Below, piece by piece: positions 51,374 to 58,918 of a DNA stretch of 64,000 nt (position 1 is the stretch's first letter; each line of letters begins with the position of its first letter). The translations under genes and the position numbers were made by a program. The DNA comes from Bacteroidales bacterium (GTDB lineage: Bacteria; Bacteroidota; Bacteroidia; Bacteroidales; UBA932): positions 1 through 64,000 of the forward strand of contig JAFZDJ010000008.1 in the NCBI GenBank assembly GCA_017561265.1, given 5' to 3'. The notes beneath the pieces are model-generated. The model was not told where the DNA came from, ran no database searches, and saw only the letters and a program-made list of their open reading frames with translations.

Positions 51374-52237
51374 TTATAAAACATCAGACATCCTGTCCAA
51401 ATCGGGCTTTTCACCTGTAAAAATTTCATATCCGGTCAGAGCCTGATTCAGAAGCCATGTCCTGCCGCTTGTGTACGCAGAAAGGGGGTTGGCTTCTTTC
51501 ATCTTAATTATCAGTTCCTTGTGGAATGATGGATCTTTGTAATTGGCTTCCAGGATGAATTTCGGACGGACTGAGGATCTCCCTCCTCTGAAGTCTTCCT
51601 CTGTCAGTTCTGCCAGCTGAGGAATGGCTGACGGGATGTTGTATATGATGATGTCGGCCTCTCTGAAACACTCCCTGAAGTCATCCAGCGGACGAGTCAT
51701 GTCATCTTTGATCGTCCTGTTCATCCGTATGACTTCCATCCCGAGTGATTCCGCCGCTGCTGCCGCCGCCTTTCCTGCACCGCCAAGTCCGACAATCAGT
51801 GCCTTGCACGCTTTCAGATGTGACAGTGGGTTTGAAAAGAACCCCTCCCACTCCTTCGTCGTGGGTCCCTCCCCCTGCGGCCAGGGGGGTAGCACGCTTT
51901 TCAAACCCACTGCCACATCTGAAAGCCACATGCGGACTCCAAGATAATCTGAATTATAAGCCTTTACGCCCTCAGGAGTCTTTACAAGCAGATTCGTCGC
52001 TCCTATGGTCTCGCACTCCGGGGATAATATGTCAGCTTTCGCGAAAGCCAGTTCCTTGAACGGAGCCGTCACATTGATTCCGTCATATTCCTCCAGAAAG
52101 CGTTCGTATGCTTCCTCGAAATCCGCAGTCTCGATCAGTTCATACGGATACCTTCCATCATACCCCGCCTTGAAAAGGGCAGGGGAGAGCGAATGTGCGA
52201 TAGGATGACCTATGAGACCGAATCTACCGTGTTTCAT
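51374..52237 (-). CDS. aroE: shikimate dehydrogenase with an in-frame palindromic insertion
   Basis: A 287-aa enzyme reducing 3-dehydroshikimate with NADPH in the aromatic amino acid pathway. N-terminal substrate site GHPIAHSLSP and NVTAPFKE, then the nucleotide loop GLGGAGKAA. Between the two domains (about residues 104-142) the sequence is replaced by a low-similarity stretch, VLPPWPQGEGPTTKEWEG, encoded by a 117-bp palindrome (51810-51926). The reading frame is preserved. AroE proteins usually have only a short linker here. All visible catalytic motifs outside the insert are intact, so the product may be active. Confidence 0.92.
   Translation of the reverse strand: MKHGRFGLIGHPIAHSLSPALFKAGYDGRYPYELIETADFEEAYERFLEEYDGINVTAPFKELAFAKADILSPECETIGATNLLVKTPEGVKAYNSDYLGVRMWLSDVAVGLKSVLPPWPQGEGPTTKEWEGFFSNPLSHLKACKALIVGLGGAGKAAAAAAESLGMEVIRMNRTIKDDMTRPLDDFRECFREADIIIYNIPSAIPQLAELTEEDFRGGRSSVRPKFILEANYKDPSFHKELIIKMKEANPLSAYTSGRTWLLNQALTGYEIFTGEKPDLDRMSDVL
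51810..51926. repeat. 117-bp palindromic element (copy 2) inside aroE
   Basis: Arms at 51810-51839 and 51897-51926 are reverse complements at 29 of 30 positions. The 57-nt core (51840-51896) is rich in C- and G-runs. Its reverse complement shares the plan TGCyACCCCC, GGC, AGGGGG, GAAAGGAG or GAAGGAG, then a G-run, with the core of copy 1 at 49390-49450. The arms differ completely between the copies. The length is a multiple of three and no stop codon falls in the aroE frame. Confidence 0.85.
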
Positions 52238-52264
52238 AAACGTTTGACCGATAAGGTTTTATCT

Positions 52265-52298
52265 TGAATCGCCTGCTCCAGATGCCACAGGCGATTCA
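52265..52298. other. hairpin between aroE and the SpoU methyltransferase gene
   Basis: TGAATCGCCTG and CAGGCGATTCA pair over 11 bp around a 12-nt loop. No T-run follows on either strand, so it is probably not a simple terminator; an RNA processing site or weak pause is possible. Confidence 0.4.
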
Positions 52299-52323
52299 GT
52301 GGAAGTTGCTGGTTTTCTGACTG

Positions 52324-53121
52324 TTATGCATTGCGCTGGCGTACAGCTTCGAACATAAGGATTGCCGCAGAAACAGAGACGTTCAGCGAATCGAGCTTAC
52401 CCAACATCGGAATCTTGATATGAGCGTCGGCCGCCTTTCTCCATTCGTCAGTAAGGCCTGTAGCCTCGGTTCCCATGACGATGGCAGTTCCTTCCCTCAT
52501 GTCTGTATCGTAGTACCATTCGGAGTCCTGCAACTGAGCGGTGTAAATCTTTATGTCGTTGGATTTCAGCCATTTGATTGTCTCTTCGGATGATGCGACA
52601 GCAACCGGTACCGTGAAAATCGCACCTATGCTCGAACGGATCAGATTAGGATTGTACATATCTGTCAGCGGGTCGCATACTATCACCGCATCGACTCCTG
52701 ATGCATCGGCACTGCGAAGTACAGCACCAAGGTTTCCCGGCTTCTCTACAGCCTCCAGCACTACCACCAGCGGATTCTCCTTCAGTTTCAGTGCCTCAAG
52801 GCTCATCTCCTTGCAATGCAGCTCGGCTATGACTCCTTCTGTACCGCCGCGGTATGCTACCTTGTCGTAAAGATGTTGCGGAATCTCTATGAACGGACAT
52901 CTGCATCTTGATGCGATCTCTTCAAAATCGGCCTCCGACAATATCTCAGGGCATACAAACACAGTATAAGGCTCATATCCTGCTTCGATGCAATGAAGCA
53001 GTTCGCGCCGTCCCTCGACCACGAACAGCCCTTTCTTCCTTCTCTCCTTCGACTTCTCCTGAAGTGCCAGCAGATCCTTGATCTTCGGATTCTGCGCCGA
53101 TGTGATGCTTTCTGTTCTCAT
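52324..53121 (-). CDS. TrmH/SpoU-family RNA 2'-O-methyltransferase
   Basis: A 265-aa cytoplasmic enzyme. An N-terminal substrate-binding domain (SAQNPKIKDLLAL, FVVEGRREL) precedes the knotted SPOUT domain with motif 1 EAVEKPGNLGAVLRSADA, motif 2 MGTEATGLT and motif 3 IPMLGKLDSLNVSVSAAILMFE. It transfers a methyl group from S-adenosylmethionine to a ribose in rRNA or tRNA; the target base cannot be told. The ATG lies only 5 nt after a TATCTTTG -7 box, suggesting a leaderless transcript. Confidence 0.92.
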   Translation of the reverse strand: MRTESITSAQNPKIKDLLALQEKSKERRKKGLFVVEGRRELLHCIEAGYEPYTVFVCPEILSEADFEEIASRCRCPFIEIPQHLYDKVAYRGGTEGVIAELHCKEMSLEALKLKENPLVVVLEAVEKPGNLGAVLRSADASGVDAVIVCDPLTDMYNPNLIRSSIGAIFTVPVAVASSEETIKWLKSNDIKIYTAQLQDSEWYYDTDMREGTAIVMGTEATGLTDEWRKAADAHIKIPMLGKLDSLNVSVSAAILMFEAVRQRNA

Positions 53122-53126
53122 ATCTG

Positions 53127-53134
53127 CAAAGATA
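53127..53134 (-). promoter_or_regulatory. -7 box of the SpoU methyltransferase gene
   Basis: TATCTTTG on the minus strand is a perfect TAnnTTTG match. Five nucleotides separate it from the ATG at 53121, so the transcript would begin at or next to the start codon. Confidence 0.55.
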
Positions 53135-53139
53135 GCAAT

Positions 53140-53646
53140 TTATTCATACCATTTCTTATACATCAGATAGTGCTCGGCATTGGCATGAGCCTTTTCTCGT
53201 ATGGCTTCAGATCCGTCCTTGATCTTCTTTGCGGGGATGCCCGCCCATATTCCCGGTTCGAGGGTCTGGTTTGCCGGTACTACGGCTCCTGCCGCTATGA
53301 TGGTTCCGTCCGGAACTATCGTATTGTCCATAACGATAGCTCCCATGCCGATGATCACGTCATTTCCGATGATGCATCCGTGTACATTGGCTCCGTGTCC
53401 GATGGAGACATCATCACCGATTATGCACTCTGACTTCTGATATGTGGCATGCAGGACCGCATTGTCCTGGATGTTCACCCTGTCACCTATATGGATGGCT
53501 CCTACATCTCCACGCAGGACCGCTCCATACCATATGCTGCAGTCGTCACCGATCTCCACTGTTCCGATTATAGTGGCTGTCTCCGCCAGAAACGCTCTTT
53601 CGCCGATAATGGGCATGTCGCCCTTCAGTTCCTTGATTATTGCCAT
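53140..53646 (-). CDS. gamma-carbonic-anhydrase-like hexapeptide repeat protein
   Basis: A 168-aa left-handed beta-helix protein. Repeated hexapeptides (IIGTVEIGDDCSIWYGAVLRGDVGAIHIG) and histidines in HATYQKSECIIG and SIGHGANVHGC match the zinc ligands of the gamma class. Homologues are called YrdA/PaaY-like; carbonic anhydrase activity is not proven for many of them. The -7 box TACCTTTG at 53678-53685 precedes it. Confidence 0.9.
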   Translation of the reverse strand: MAIIKELKGDMPIIGERAFLAETATIIGTVEIGDDCSIWYGAVLRGDVGAIHIGDRVNIQDNAVLHATYQKSECIIGDDVSIGHGANVHGCIIGNDVIIGMGAIVMDNTIVPDGTIIAAGAVVPANQTLEPGIWAGIPAKKIKDGSEAIREKAHANAEHYLMYKKWYE

Positions 53647-53677
53647 GATCCTTTCTGATTATTGGTCTTTGCCATTT

Positions 53678-53685
53678 CAAAGGTA
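53678..53685 (-). promoter_or_regulatory. -7 box of the hexapeptide protein gene
   Basis: TACCTTTG on the minus strand matches the consensus exactly. Predicted leader to the ATG at 53646 is about 25 nt. No clear -33 box. Confidence 0.5.
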
Positions 53686-53725
53686 GTGAATCCAATGGAA
53701 ATATCGTGTATATATTAAAATTTTG

Positions 53726-53733
53726 TAATTTTG
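53726..53733 (+). promoter_or_regulatory. -7 box of the BspA-like lipoprotein gene
   Basis: TAATTTTG is a perfect TAnnTTTG and ends 8 nt before the ATG at 53742, so the mRNA would have almost no leader. Confidence 0.45.
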
Positions 53734-53741
53734 TAGATGTT

Positions 53742-55481
53742 ATGACGGCACGGATCAGTTTCATATTCAGAATGGTTTTCATGGGGATAGTATCCCTGTG
53801 GATGCTTTCATGTGCGCCGCAGCCGGAGCTTGACTGGGTACCGGAGATAATGTCGGTCTCTGCCAAGGTGGATGAAAATACCTGTGAACTTACAGCCATA
53901 ATGTCCGAAGCATTGTCGGAGGATCATGAATTCGGATTTATGTATGGCGAGGATGAGGAAAGCATGCAAAGAATTCCTGCCAGGCTTGAAGACAAGACCT
54001 TCATGACTTCTCTTACATCCTTGGAATATGGCACGGATTATTTTTATAAGGCATATGTCAGCAATGGACGTAATGAGATATTCTCCGATATCGGATCTTT
54101 CCGGACAGGCCCGATGATTGACAGAGGGTCGGAAGAGGAAAGGGCCATCATTCTGCCGTTTCATGATATTACCGTAAAGTCATGGGAAAAGGAGTTCATG
54201 ATGGAGATAGGCGGTGATGCTGAGTTTGTCGTGAATATCCCTCAGGAGGCTGTATGGCTGAAATGCCGCCGTTCGGGTCGTGCATGTGTCTTTCAGCTTC
54301 AGCCAAACAAGGTCCTGGCAGACCGCAGCTGCAAGGTTGTATTCCGTAACCTTAGAACTGATCAGACTGATACCTTGACTGTATGCCAGAGTGCAATTTC
54401 TTCAGATGAAGGACACCTGCCTTTCAATGAGGTTGAACTTCTCACGGGTAGCACGACCTTTTCGATGCATTTGCCAAATAAACATTCTGTGTGGACCTTT
54501 AATTATATGCAGGGTGAAGAATCTGCAAAAGAATGGTTGAGATGGTCTTATAACTATTCGGATGATCAATCTATGATTAATGTATTCTTTCGTGTGGCAG
54601 AAAATACGACGGACCAGGAAAGATCATGCCGAGTTATAGTCACATACGACGGTCGTGAGAGTCTGCTTGTCATTACCCAGAAAAAATGGAACTCTGTTGT
54701 AGAGTTTGAAGATCCCGGGGTCAGGAAAGTATGTGTAGATGCATTTGACCTGGACGGCGATGGCAACCTGACTTGTTATGAGATTCATGCTGTTCCATAC
54801 GATGGTATGGATTATCTGGACTTTTCCAAAGTGAGGATAAAGTCGTTTGATGAGTTCAGATGGTTTACCAGTGTCAGTCTGATCAATCAGCCTGTTTTTG
54901 CCGGAACCGGTCTTGAAAGCATAAGTTTCCCTCGAAAGGTTTTTATTCTTCAGAACGGTGTGTTCAAGAACTGTACTGAGCTTAAGGATGTCGATCTGAC
55001 ATCCGTGACTGTGTCCGACGAAGCCTTCATGGGATGCACAGGTCTGAAGGATGTGCGGGCTGTAATTATCGGTAAGAGTGCTTTTGAGGGATGTACAGGT
55101 CTTGAGACTGTCGTGCAGCTTTTCTCCGATGTGCCTCCTTTTGCATTCAGACAATGTACTTCATTGCACTCCTTTGAATTTGAAATCATAAATGTTGCAG
55201 GTGGGACATCCGTTCATATTATAGGTGAAGAGGCCTTCCGAAGCTGTACAAGCCTTCCGGAAATCACTATCCCGTACCTGACCACTGAAATTCATGACAG
55301 GGCCTTCTACGGCTGCTCGTCCCTGTCCGCAGTCTATATGGATCCTCTTGTCCCTCCGACTTTGGGCGAGGATGTCTTTGCCGGAACCAGCTCCGAACTG
55401 AAGATATTTGTACCTTCGGAGTCTGTCGGTCTGTATAAGGAATCATGGCCGTCTATGGCCGACCGTATCTGCGTACGCTGA
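53742..55481 (+). CDS. BspA-like surface lipoprotein with BACON and leucine-rich repeats
   Basis: A 579-aa lipoprotein (lipobox WMLSC). Domains in order: fibronectin-III-like (about residues 25-120), two BACON-like domains (about 130-230 and 235-325), a calcium-loop-like DLDGDGNLTCYE near residue 345, then LRR_5 (BspA-type) repeats to the end (GVFKNCTELKDVDLTSVTV, AFMGCTGLKDV, AFEGCTGLETV). Such proteins lie at the cell surface and mediate adhesion or glycan/protein binding. No enzyme domain seen. The ATG at 53742 gives the signal peptide; the upstream in-frame ATG at 53706 precedes the -7 box. Confidence 0.8.
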   Translation: MTARISFIFRMVFMGIVSLWMLSCAPQPELDWVPEIMSVSAKVDENTCELTAIMSEALSEDHEFGFMYGEDEESMQRIPARLEDKTFMTSLTSLEYGTDYFYKAYVSNGRNEIFSDIGSFRTGPMIDRGSEEERAIILPFHDITVKSWEKEFMMEIGGDAEFVVNIPQEAVWLKCRRSGRACVFQLQPNKVLADRSCKVVFRNLRTDQTDTLTVCQSAISSDEGHLPFNEVELLTGSTTFSMHLPNKHSVWTFNYMQGEESAKEWLRWSYNYSDDQSMINVFFRVAENTTDQERSCRVIVTYDGRESLLVITQKKWNSVVEFEDPGVRKVCVDAFDLDGDGNLTCYEIHAVPYDGMDYLDFSKVRIKSFDEFRWFTSVSLINQPVFAGTGLESISFPRKVFILQNGVFKNCTELKDVDLTSVTVSDEAFMGCTGLKDVRAVIIGKSAFEGCTGLETVVQLFSDVPPFAFRQCTSLHSFEFEIINVAGGTSVHIIGEEAFRSCTSLPEITIPYLTTEIHDRAFYGCSSLSAVYMDPLVPPTLGEDVFAGTSSELKIFVPSESVGLYKESWPSMADRICVR

Positions 55482-55520
55482 TAATTTCATGTCTTATCAT
55501 TCAAATGAACCATTGTGAAC

Positions 55521-55592
55521 TTGACTGGCATGTGCGATGGTTTGTACCTTTGTATAAATTGATTGATTCTTGGAATATAATTTATACATTTG
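55521..55592 (+). promoter_or_regulatory. tandem promoters of the HTH-like gene
   Basis: TTG (55521) with TACCTTTG at 55545-55552 (21-nt spacer), and TTG (55563) with TACATTTG at 55585-55592 (19-nt spacer), are two consensus promoters in a row. The second leaves a 20-nt gap to the ATG at 55613 and fixes that start. Confidence 0.6.
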
Positions 55593-55612
55593 TGGGACAT
55601 ATCGATAGAAAC

Positions 55613-56176
55613 ATGCCGGAACTAGCATACCTCCTGACGGAAGTCGAGAGGAAATATGGACGAAGGATAGCGACTACTACGGATTTTGAGTCGCTTTCTG
55701 TCGTTATCGAACATCATATCGGGGAACATATATCATCTTCCACTCTGAAGAGGCTTTGGGGATATGTGAGCCTGAACCCGACACCTCGCGTCGCAACTCT
55801 GGATGTTCTTTCCAGATTCATCGGACACAGGGATTTCAGAGCTTTCTGCAAATATCTGAAGGATGCACAGATATATGCCTCGAATTTCTTCACATCAAAA
55901 TGCCAGACTGTGGCTGAACTGAAGCCGGATACGGTCGTTCATATCGGCTGGGCTCCGAACAGGCTTGTGAAGATGAAGTATATCGGAAACCATCAGTTTG
56001 AAGTGATTTCGTCTGAAAATTCGCAGCTTAGGCCAGGCGATCTTTTCGAACTGTCCGAAATCATCGTGGGATATCCTCTGTTCATTTCCAGGATACTGCG
56101 TAATGGAGCATATACGCCTTCATATGTTGCCGGTCAGATAGACGTCATCAATTTACTGAAGGTGGAAACGGAATAA
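55613..56176 (+). CDS. uncharacterised protein with probable DNA-binding N-terminus
   Basis: A 187-aa cytoplasmic protein. The first 90 residues are helical (MPELAYLLTEVERKYGRRI, SSSTLKRLWGYV, LDVLSRFIGHRDFRAFCKYL) and resemble an HTH-like fold of a Bacteroidetes-restricted family; the rest is beta-rich (VVHIGWAPNRLVKMKYIG, LRPGDLFELSEIIVGYPLF). No known function. Convergent with the kinase gene, 2 bp apart. A longer frame back to 55445 is rejected because both promoters lie inside it. Regulatory function is inference. Confidence 0.65.
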   Translation: MPELAYLLTEVERKYGRRIATTTDFESLSVVIEHHIGEHISSSTLKRLWGYVSLNPTPRVATLDVLSRFIGHRDFRAFCKYLKDAQIYASNFFTSKCQTVAELKPDTVVHIGWAPNRLVKMKYIGNHQFEVISSENSQLRPGDLFELSEIIVGYPLFISRILRNGAYTPSYVAGQIDVINLLKVETE

Positions 56177-56178
56177 GA

Positions 56179-57216
56179 TCAAAGGATCAGCTCGGCTGCA
56201 TCCTTGAAAAGATCCTCTAGGGCATCGGCGTCAAGGCTTTCACTTGAATTGTGTTGTGGAACCTCTGACGTCGGTGTCTTTCTTTTTGATGCTTCATCCG
56301 GAACTTCGGCAGGAGTCGGGGCAGGAGCCGTTTCCACGGTATCCTTGATTGTCGTTGCTGTCTCCGTCTCTGCAGGCGTTGTTTCAGGAATGGCCGGTTC
56401 CTTGTTGATGTATAGAGTATACAATACTGCTGCAGCCGTTATGAGTACCGCTGCAATCGTCGTCAGATTTCTTATTTTTCTTGCGGATTCATGGAGGACC
56501 GCTTTTTTGACATCTGCAGTTGAGGCATATCGTTTTTCCTTGTCACGGCGGAGGCAACGTGATGATACATGTCGGTATCTGCCGGATAGCTCATTGATTA
56601 TCACCCCAAGTGACCATATGTCGCTGCGTGCGTCAATGTTCTCTCCTGCGAGAAGCTCCGGCGAGGCATAAGCCTTTGTTCCGGCAGGCGCCTTGAACGA
56701 ACAGTAGGAGTCTGCATCAGAAAAACCGAAATCAATGATCTTTACATTGTTGCCGTTAGCGGTTATCATTATGTTCTCTGGCTTCAGATCCCTGTGGATT
56801 ATCTGTTTCTTATGGATATAGTCCAGAGCATCACAGAGCTCGCATATGATTTTTCTGACCAGCCTGCTGTCCGCATGGCCGTCATTGATGAGATTTTCAA
56901 GAGTCCGGCCGTCAATCCATTCCATCACGATGCAGTTGCCGAGTGACGGGTAGTCTATCATTCCGTAATACTGGCAGATGCCTGTATGGCTGAGGGAGAA
57001 TCCTATGTTGAAATCCTTTTTCAGCAGCTCTTCGTAGAGAGGATTGCCCCTGTACTGCTTTTTCAATGCCTTGTATACGAAGAATCTTCCGTTCTTGCTG
57101 CCACGGTACAGTTCGTTGAACCCCTCCTCTGAGCTGTGGATGAGTTCAAGTCGGTTTGAGTATGTCAGTGTGCTGCCGTCTATGTCTGGCAGAAAGAAAC
57201 CGGAAGGCCCTATCAT
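56179..57216 (-). CDS. Hanks-type Ser/Thr protein kinase with C-terminal membrane segment
   Basis: A 345-aa membrane kinase. The kinase domain (about residues 10-235) has VYKAL with the lysine, IIHRDLKPEN with catalytic Asp143, DFGF, GTKAYASPE and DIWSLG. A membrane helix (TTIAAVLITAAAVLYTLYI) leads to a Pro/Thr/Glu-rich tail outside the cytoplasm. There are no PASTA repeats. Targets are unknown; the divergent outer membrane gene and convergent HTH-like gene are candidates. The ATG at 57216 is chosen because the one at 57234 lies before the predicted transcription start. Confidence 0.87.
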   Translation of the reverse strand: MIGPSGFFLPDIDGSTLTYSNRLELIHSSEEGFNELYRGSKNGRFFVYKALKKQYRGNPLYEELLKKDFNIGFSLSHTGICQYYGMIDYPSLGNCIVMEWIDGRTLENLINDGHADSRLVRKIICELCDALDYIHKKQIIHRDLKPENIMITANGNNVKIIDFGFSDADSYCSFKAPAGTKAYASPELLAGENIDARSDIWSLGVIINELSGRYRHVSSRCLRRDKEKRYASTADVKKAVLHESARKIRNLTTIAAVLITAAAVLYTLYINKEPAIPETTPAETETATTIKDTVETAPAPTPAEVPDEASKRKTPTSEVPQHNSSESLDADALEDLFKDAAELIL

Positions 57217-57235
57217 ATTATGCGCATAAAACATT

Positions 57236-57243
57236 CAAAGATA
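57236..57243 (-). promoter_or_regulatory. -7 box of the kinase gene
   Basis: TATCTTTG on the minus strand. Its expected start point (about 57230) lies downstream of the first in-frame ATG (57234) and upstream of the second (57216). It lies 12 bp from the -7 box of the divergent gene. Confidence 0.5.
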
Positions 57244-57255
57244 CTGCTTTTTTGC

Positions 57256-57263
57256 TAAATTTG
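57256..57263 (+). promoter_or_regulatory. -7 box of the divergent outer membrane gene
   Basis: TAAATTTG matches the consensus exactly and is followed after 6 nt by the proposed GTG start at 57270. No -33 box was found. Confidence 0.45.
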
Positions 57264-57269
57264 CATATT

Positions 57270-58169
57270 GTGAAAAGGGCTTTCAAATATATCGTAACAC
57301 TATTCTTCTGCTTCCTGACCATCCATCAGGCATGGGCTCAGGAATCTTTGGATTCCGAGCTGGAACGCTATGAGAGGTTATGCTCCATGTGCCTGGAACT
57401 CAGGACCAGAGTGGAAGGCGGTGAGGCGATTTCCAGAGATGAGGCGAAGGCTACTCTCGATATTTTTGTGGCGTCAAATAAAAGGCTCAAGGCCAGAGAG
57501 TCCGAGATGACCTTCCTTCAGCGTCAGCGCTTCAAGGATATAAGCGACTGGTTTGCTACCGGTGTCCGACCGGTCAGACAGGAAAATCTGCCGGTGTTAT
57601 CCTTGTCACTACCTGTATCGGCCGCAAAGGGAAATAATGAAAGAAAAGACCTTGGGTATTCACAACGTATTGAATATGAGTGTGTTGTGAATAAGACTGC
57701 CTCAGGGAAAGATTTTGTTGTTCTTGCAGAAATCGCTGCTCCGGATATTTCCTATGGCATCAGAGCCGGCATGACAGGAAAGGTTTTCGGCGCTTATGTC
57801 TCTTTCAGAAGCAATTTTATAAATGGTTCTTCCTACTATGAATGCACGTCGGATGGAAAGCTTCAGAGCGGCGGAATGTTCTGGCCTGGAGGAACGGAAA
57901 CCAGATCTTATATGTTTGCTTCAGCAGGCCTTCTTGTCAAGGCGGCAGATTGGATGAATATATATGCAGGAGCCGGATATGGATATAGAAGCCTCTTCTG
58001 GCAGGATATAGACGGGAAATGGGCGGAGGTGGCGGATTGGTCCCAGAAGGGACTGGCTGCAGAACTTGGATGCATATTCAGTGTGAATCGTCTGGCCTTT
58101 TCCCTTGGAGCATCTTCCATTTCCTTCCGCACATGTTCCCTTACTTGCGGCATCGGCTTCTGCTTCTGA
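57270..58169 (+). CDS. secreted protein with C-terminal beta-barrel-like region, function unknown
   Basis: A 299-aa protein with a signal peptide (KYIVTLFFCFLTIHQAWAQ) that starts at GTG, since the first in-frame ATG downstream lies after the signal. Residues 30-100 are helical and charged (ESLDSELERYERLCSMCLELRTRV). The rest shows alternating strands with Gly/aromatic turns (SYGIRAGMTGKVFGAYVSF, NIYAGAGYGYRSLFW), ending in GIGFCF, like an outer membrane barrel. Divergent from the kinase gene and convergent with the barrel gene at 58177. No family could be named. Confidence 0.65.
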   Translation: MKRAFKYIVTLFFCFLTIHQAWAQESLDSELERYERLCSMCLELRTRVEGGEAISRDEAKATLDIFVASNKRLKARESEMTFLQRQRFKDISDWFATGVRPVRQENLPVLSLSLPVSAAKGNNERKDLGYSQRIEYECVVNKTASGKDFVVLAEIAAPDISYGIRAGMTGKVFGAYVSFRSNFINGSSYYECTSDGKLQSGGMFWPGGTETRSYMFASAGLLVKAADWMNIYAGAGYGYRSLFWQDIDGKWAEVADWSQKGLAAELGCIFSVNRLAFSLGASSISFRTCSLTCGIGFCF

Positions 58170-58176
58170 CCGGTGA

Positions 58177-58761
58177 TCAGAAATGCACGGCCAGACCGAA
58201 GTACGGCATGAACTTCATGTCAGGCCTGATGATGCATCCTCCTTGTGTCTGACCAAGATGCATGTCCAGGCCTGCACTCAATGAGAATCTGCCGTAGGCC
58301 ACACCGACAGACGGGAGAATGAATCCCCCGGGGGCTTCCAGCGCGAGGTCATATGTGACTCCTGCCTTCAGGTCTGCGAAAGGAGTGAATCTGGAATTTC
58401 TGAATGCATATCTTGCGTCGAAATACCCCCTTAAAAGAAATCCACCTTCAAACTGTTCCTTGTCCGGTCTGCCTGACACGATTGCATATCCTTCAGCCGG
58501 CTCTGCAGGCACTGGATAGCTGTATATTCGAGGATAGAGTCCGGACTGAAAGGCCGCACCTCCTCCTATGAACCATCCGTTTCCGAAGTTGAATCCATGT
58601 GTTGTGGATATGCTTCCATATGGATATTCCTTTGCGATTATGCCTAGTTCTGCATTGCCGCTGTAGCCTCTGAGGTGGAATCTGGATTCCTGAGCATGTA
58701 AGCTTTCCGCTCCTGTGAGGATGAGGAGGGATACTGTGATCATTTTGAAAATTCTTTTCAT
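58177..58761 (-). CDS. outer membrane beta-barrel protein under ECF-type promoter
   Basis: A 194-aa protein with signal peptide (SLLILTGAESLHAQ) and an 8- to 10-strand barrel pattern (FNFGNGWFIGGGAAFQSGLY, FTPFADLKAGVTYDL, FSLSAGLDMHL), ending YFGLAVHF. The upstream in-frame extension to 58911 has no signal peptide and crosses the promoter, so the ATG at 58761 is used. The promoter (58791-58820) matches that of the divergent ECF sigma factor, so it is a probable regulon member. Confidence 0.78.
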   Translation of the reverse strand: MKRIFKMITVSLLILTGAESLHAQESRFHLRGYSGNAELGIIAKEYPYGSISTTHGFNFGNGWFIGGGAAFQSGLYPRIYSYPVPAEPAEGYAIVSGRPDKEQFEGGFLLRGYFDARYAFRNSRFTPFADLKAGVTYDLALEAPGGFILPSVGVAYGRFSLSAGLDMHLGQTQGGCIIRPDMKFMPYFGLAVHF

Positions 58762-58790
58762 GTCGTTCGTTGTTTTGTCATGTTTTGCTG

Positions 58791-58820
58791 ATATAACGAG
58801 GAATACTTCAAAATACTTCC
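58791..58820 (-). promoter_or_regulatory. ECF-type promoter of the barrel gene
   Basis: On the minus strand GGAAGT (58815-58820), a 16-nt spacer and CGTTATAT (58791-58798). The same elements with the same spacing stand on the opposite strand for the sigma factor. Leader to the ATG at 58761 is about 25 nt. Confidence 0.65.
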
Positions 58821-58852
58821 GATGAAACAGGAAAAAATATTGATAATTTTGC

Positions 58853-58882
58853 GGAAGTATTTCTGCGGATCCTGCGTTATAT
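58853..58882 (+). promoter_or_regulatory. ECF-type promoter of the sigma factor operon
   Basis: GGAAGT (58853-58858), a 16-nt spacer and CGTTATAT (58875-58882). It mirrors the divergent promoter, and the arms AAATACTTCCG/CGGAAGTATTT (58811-58821, 58852-58862) form a perfect 11-bp inverted repeat. It suggests autoregulation by the ECF sigma factor. Confidence 0.65.
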
Positions 58883-58918
58883 GATAGGAATTTGAAAAAC
58901 TTAGTTGACATAGAGGAT

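Noticed and set aside
52265..52298. Hairpin between aroE and the SpoU gene as an intrinsic terminator
   Set aside because: The stem is good but no T-run follows on either strand; listed only as a hairpin.
55445..55612. Longer N-terminus of the HTH-like protein
   Set aside because: Two consensus promoters lie within it and it overlaps the BspA-like gene.
58325..58334. CCCCCGGGGG palindrome as a third copy of the GC-rich palindromic element
   Set aside because: It lies in ordinary coding sequence (APGGFILP), has no flanking arms and none of the rest of the core.
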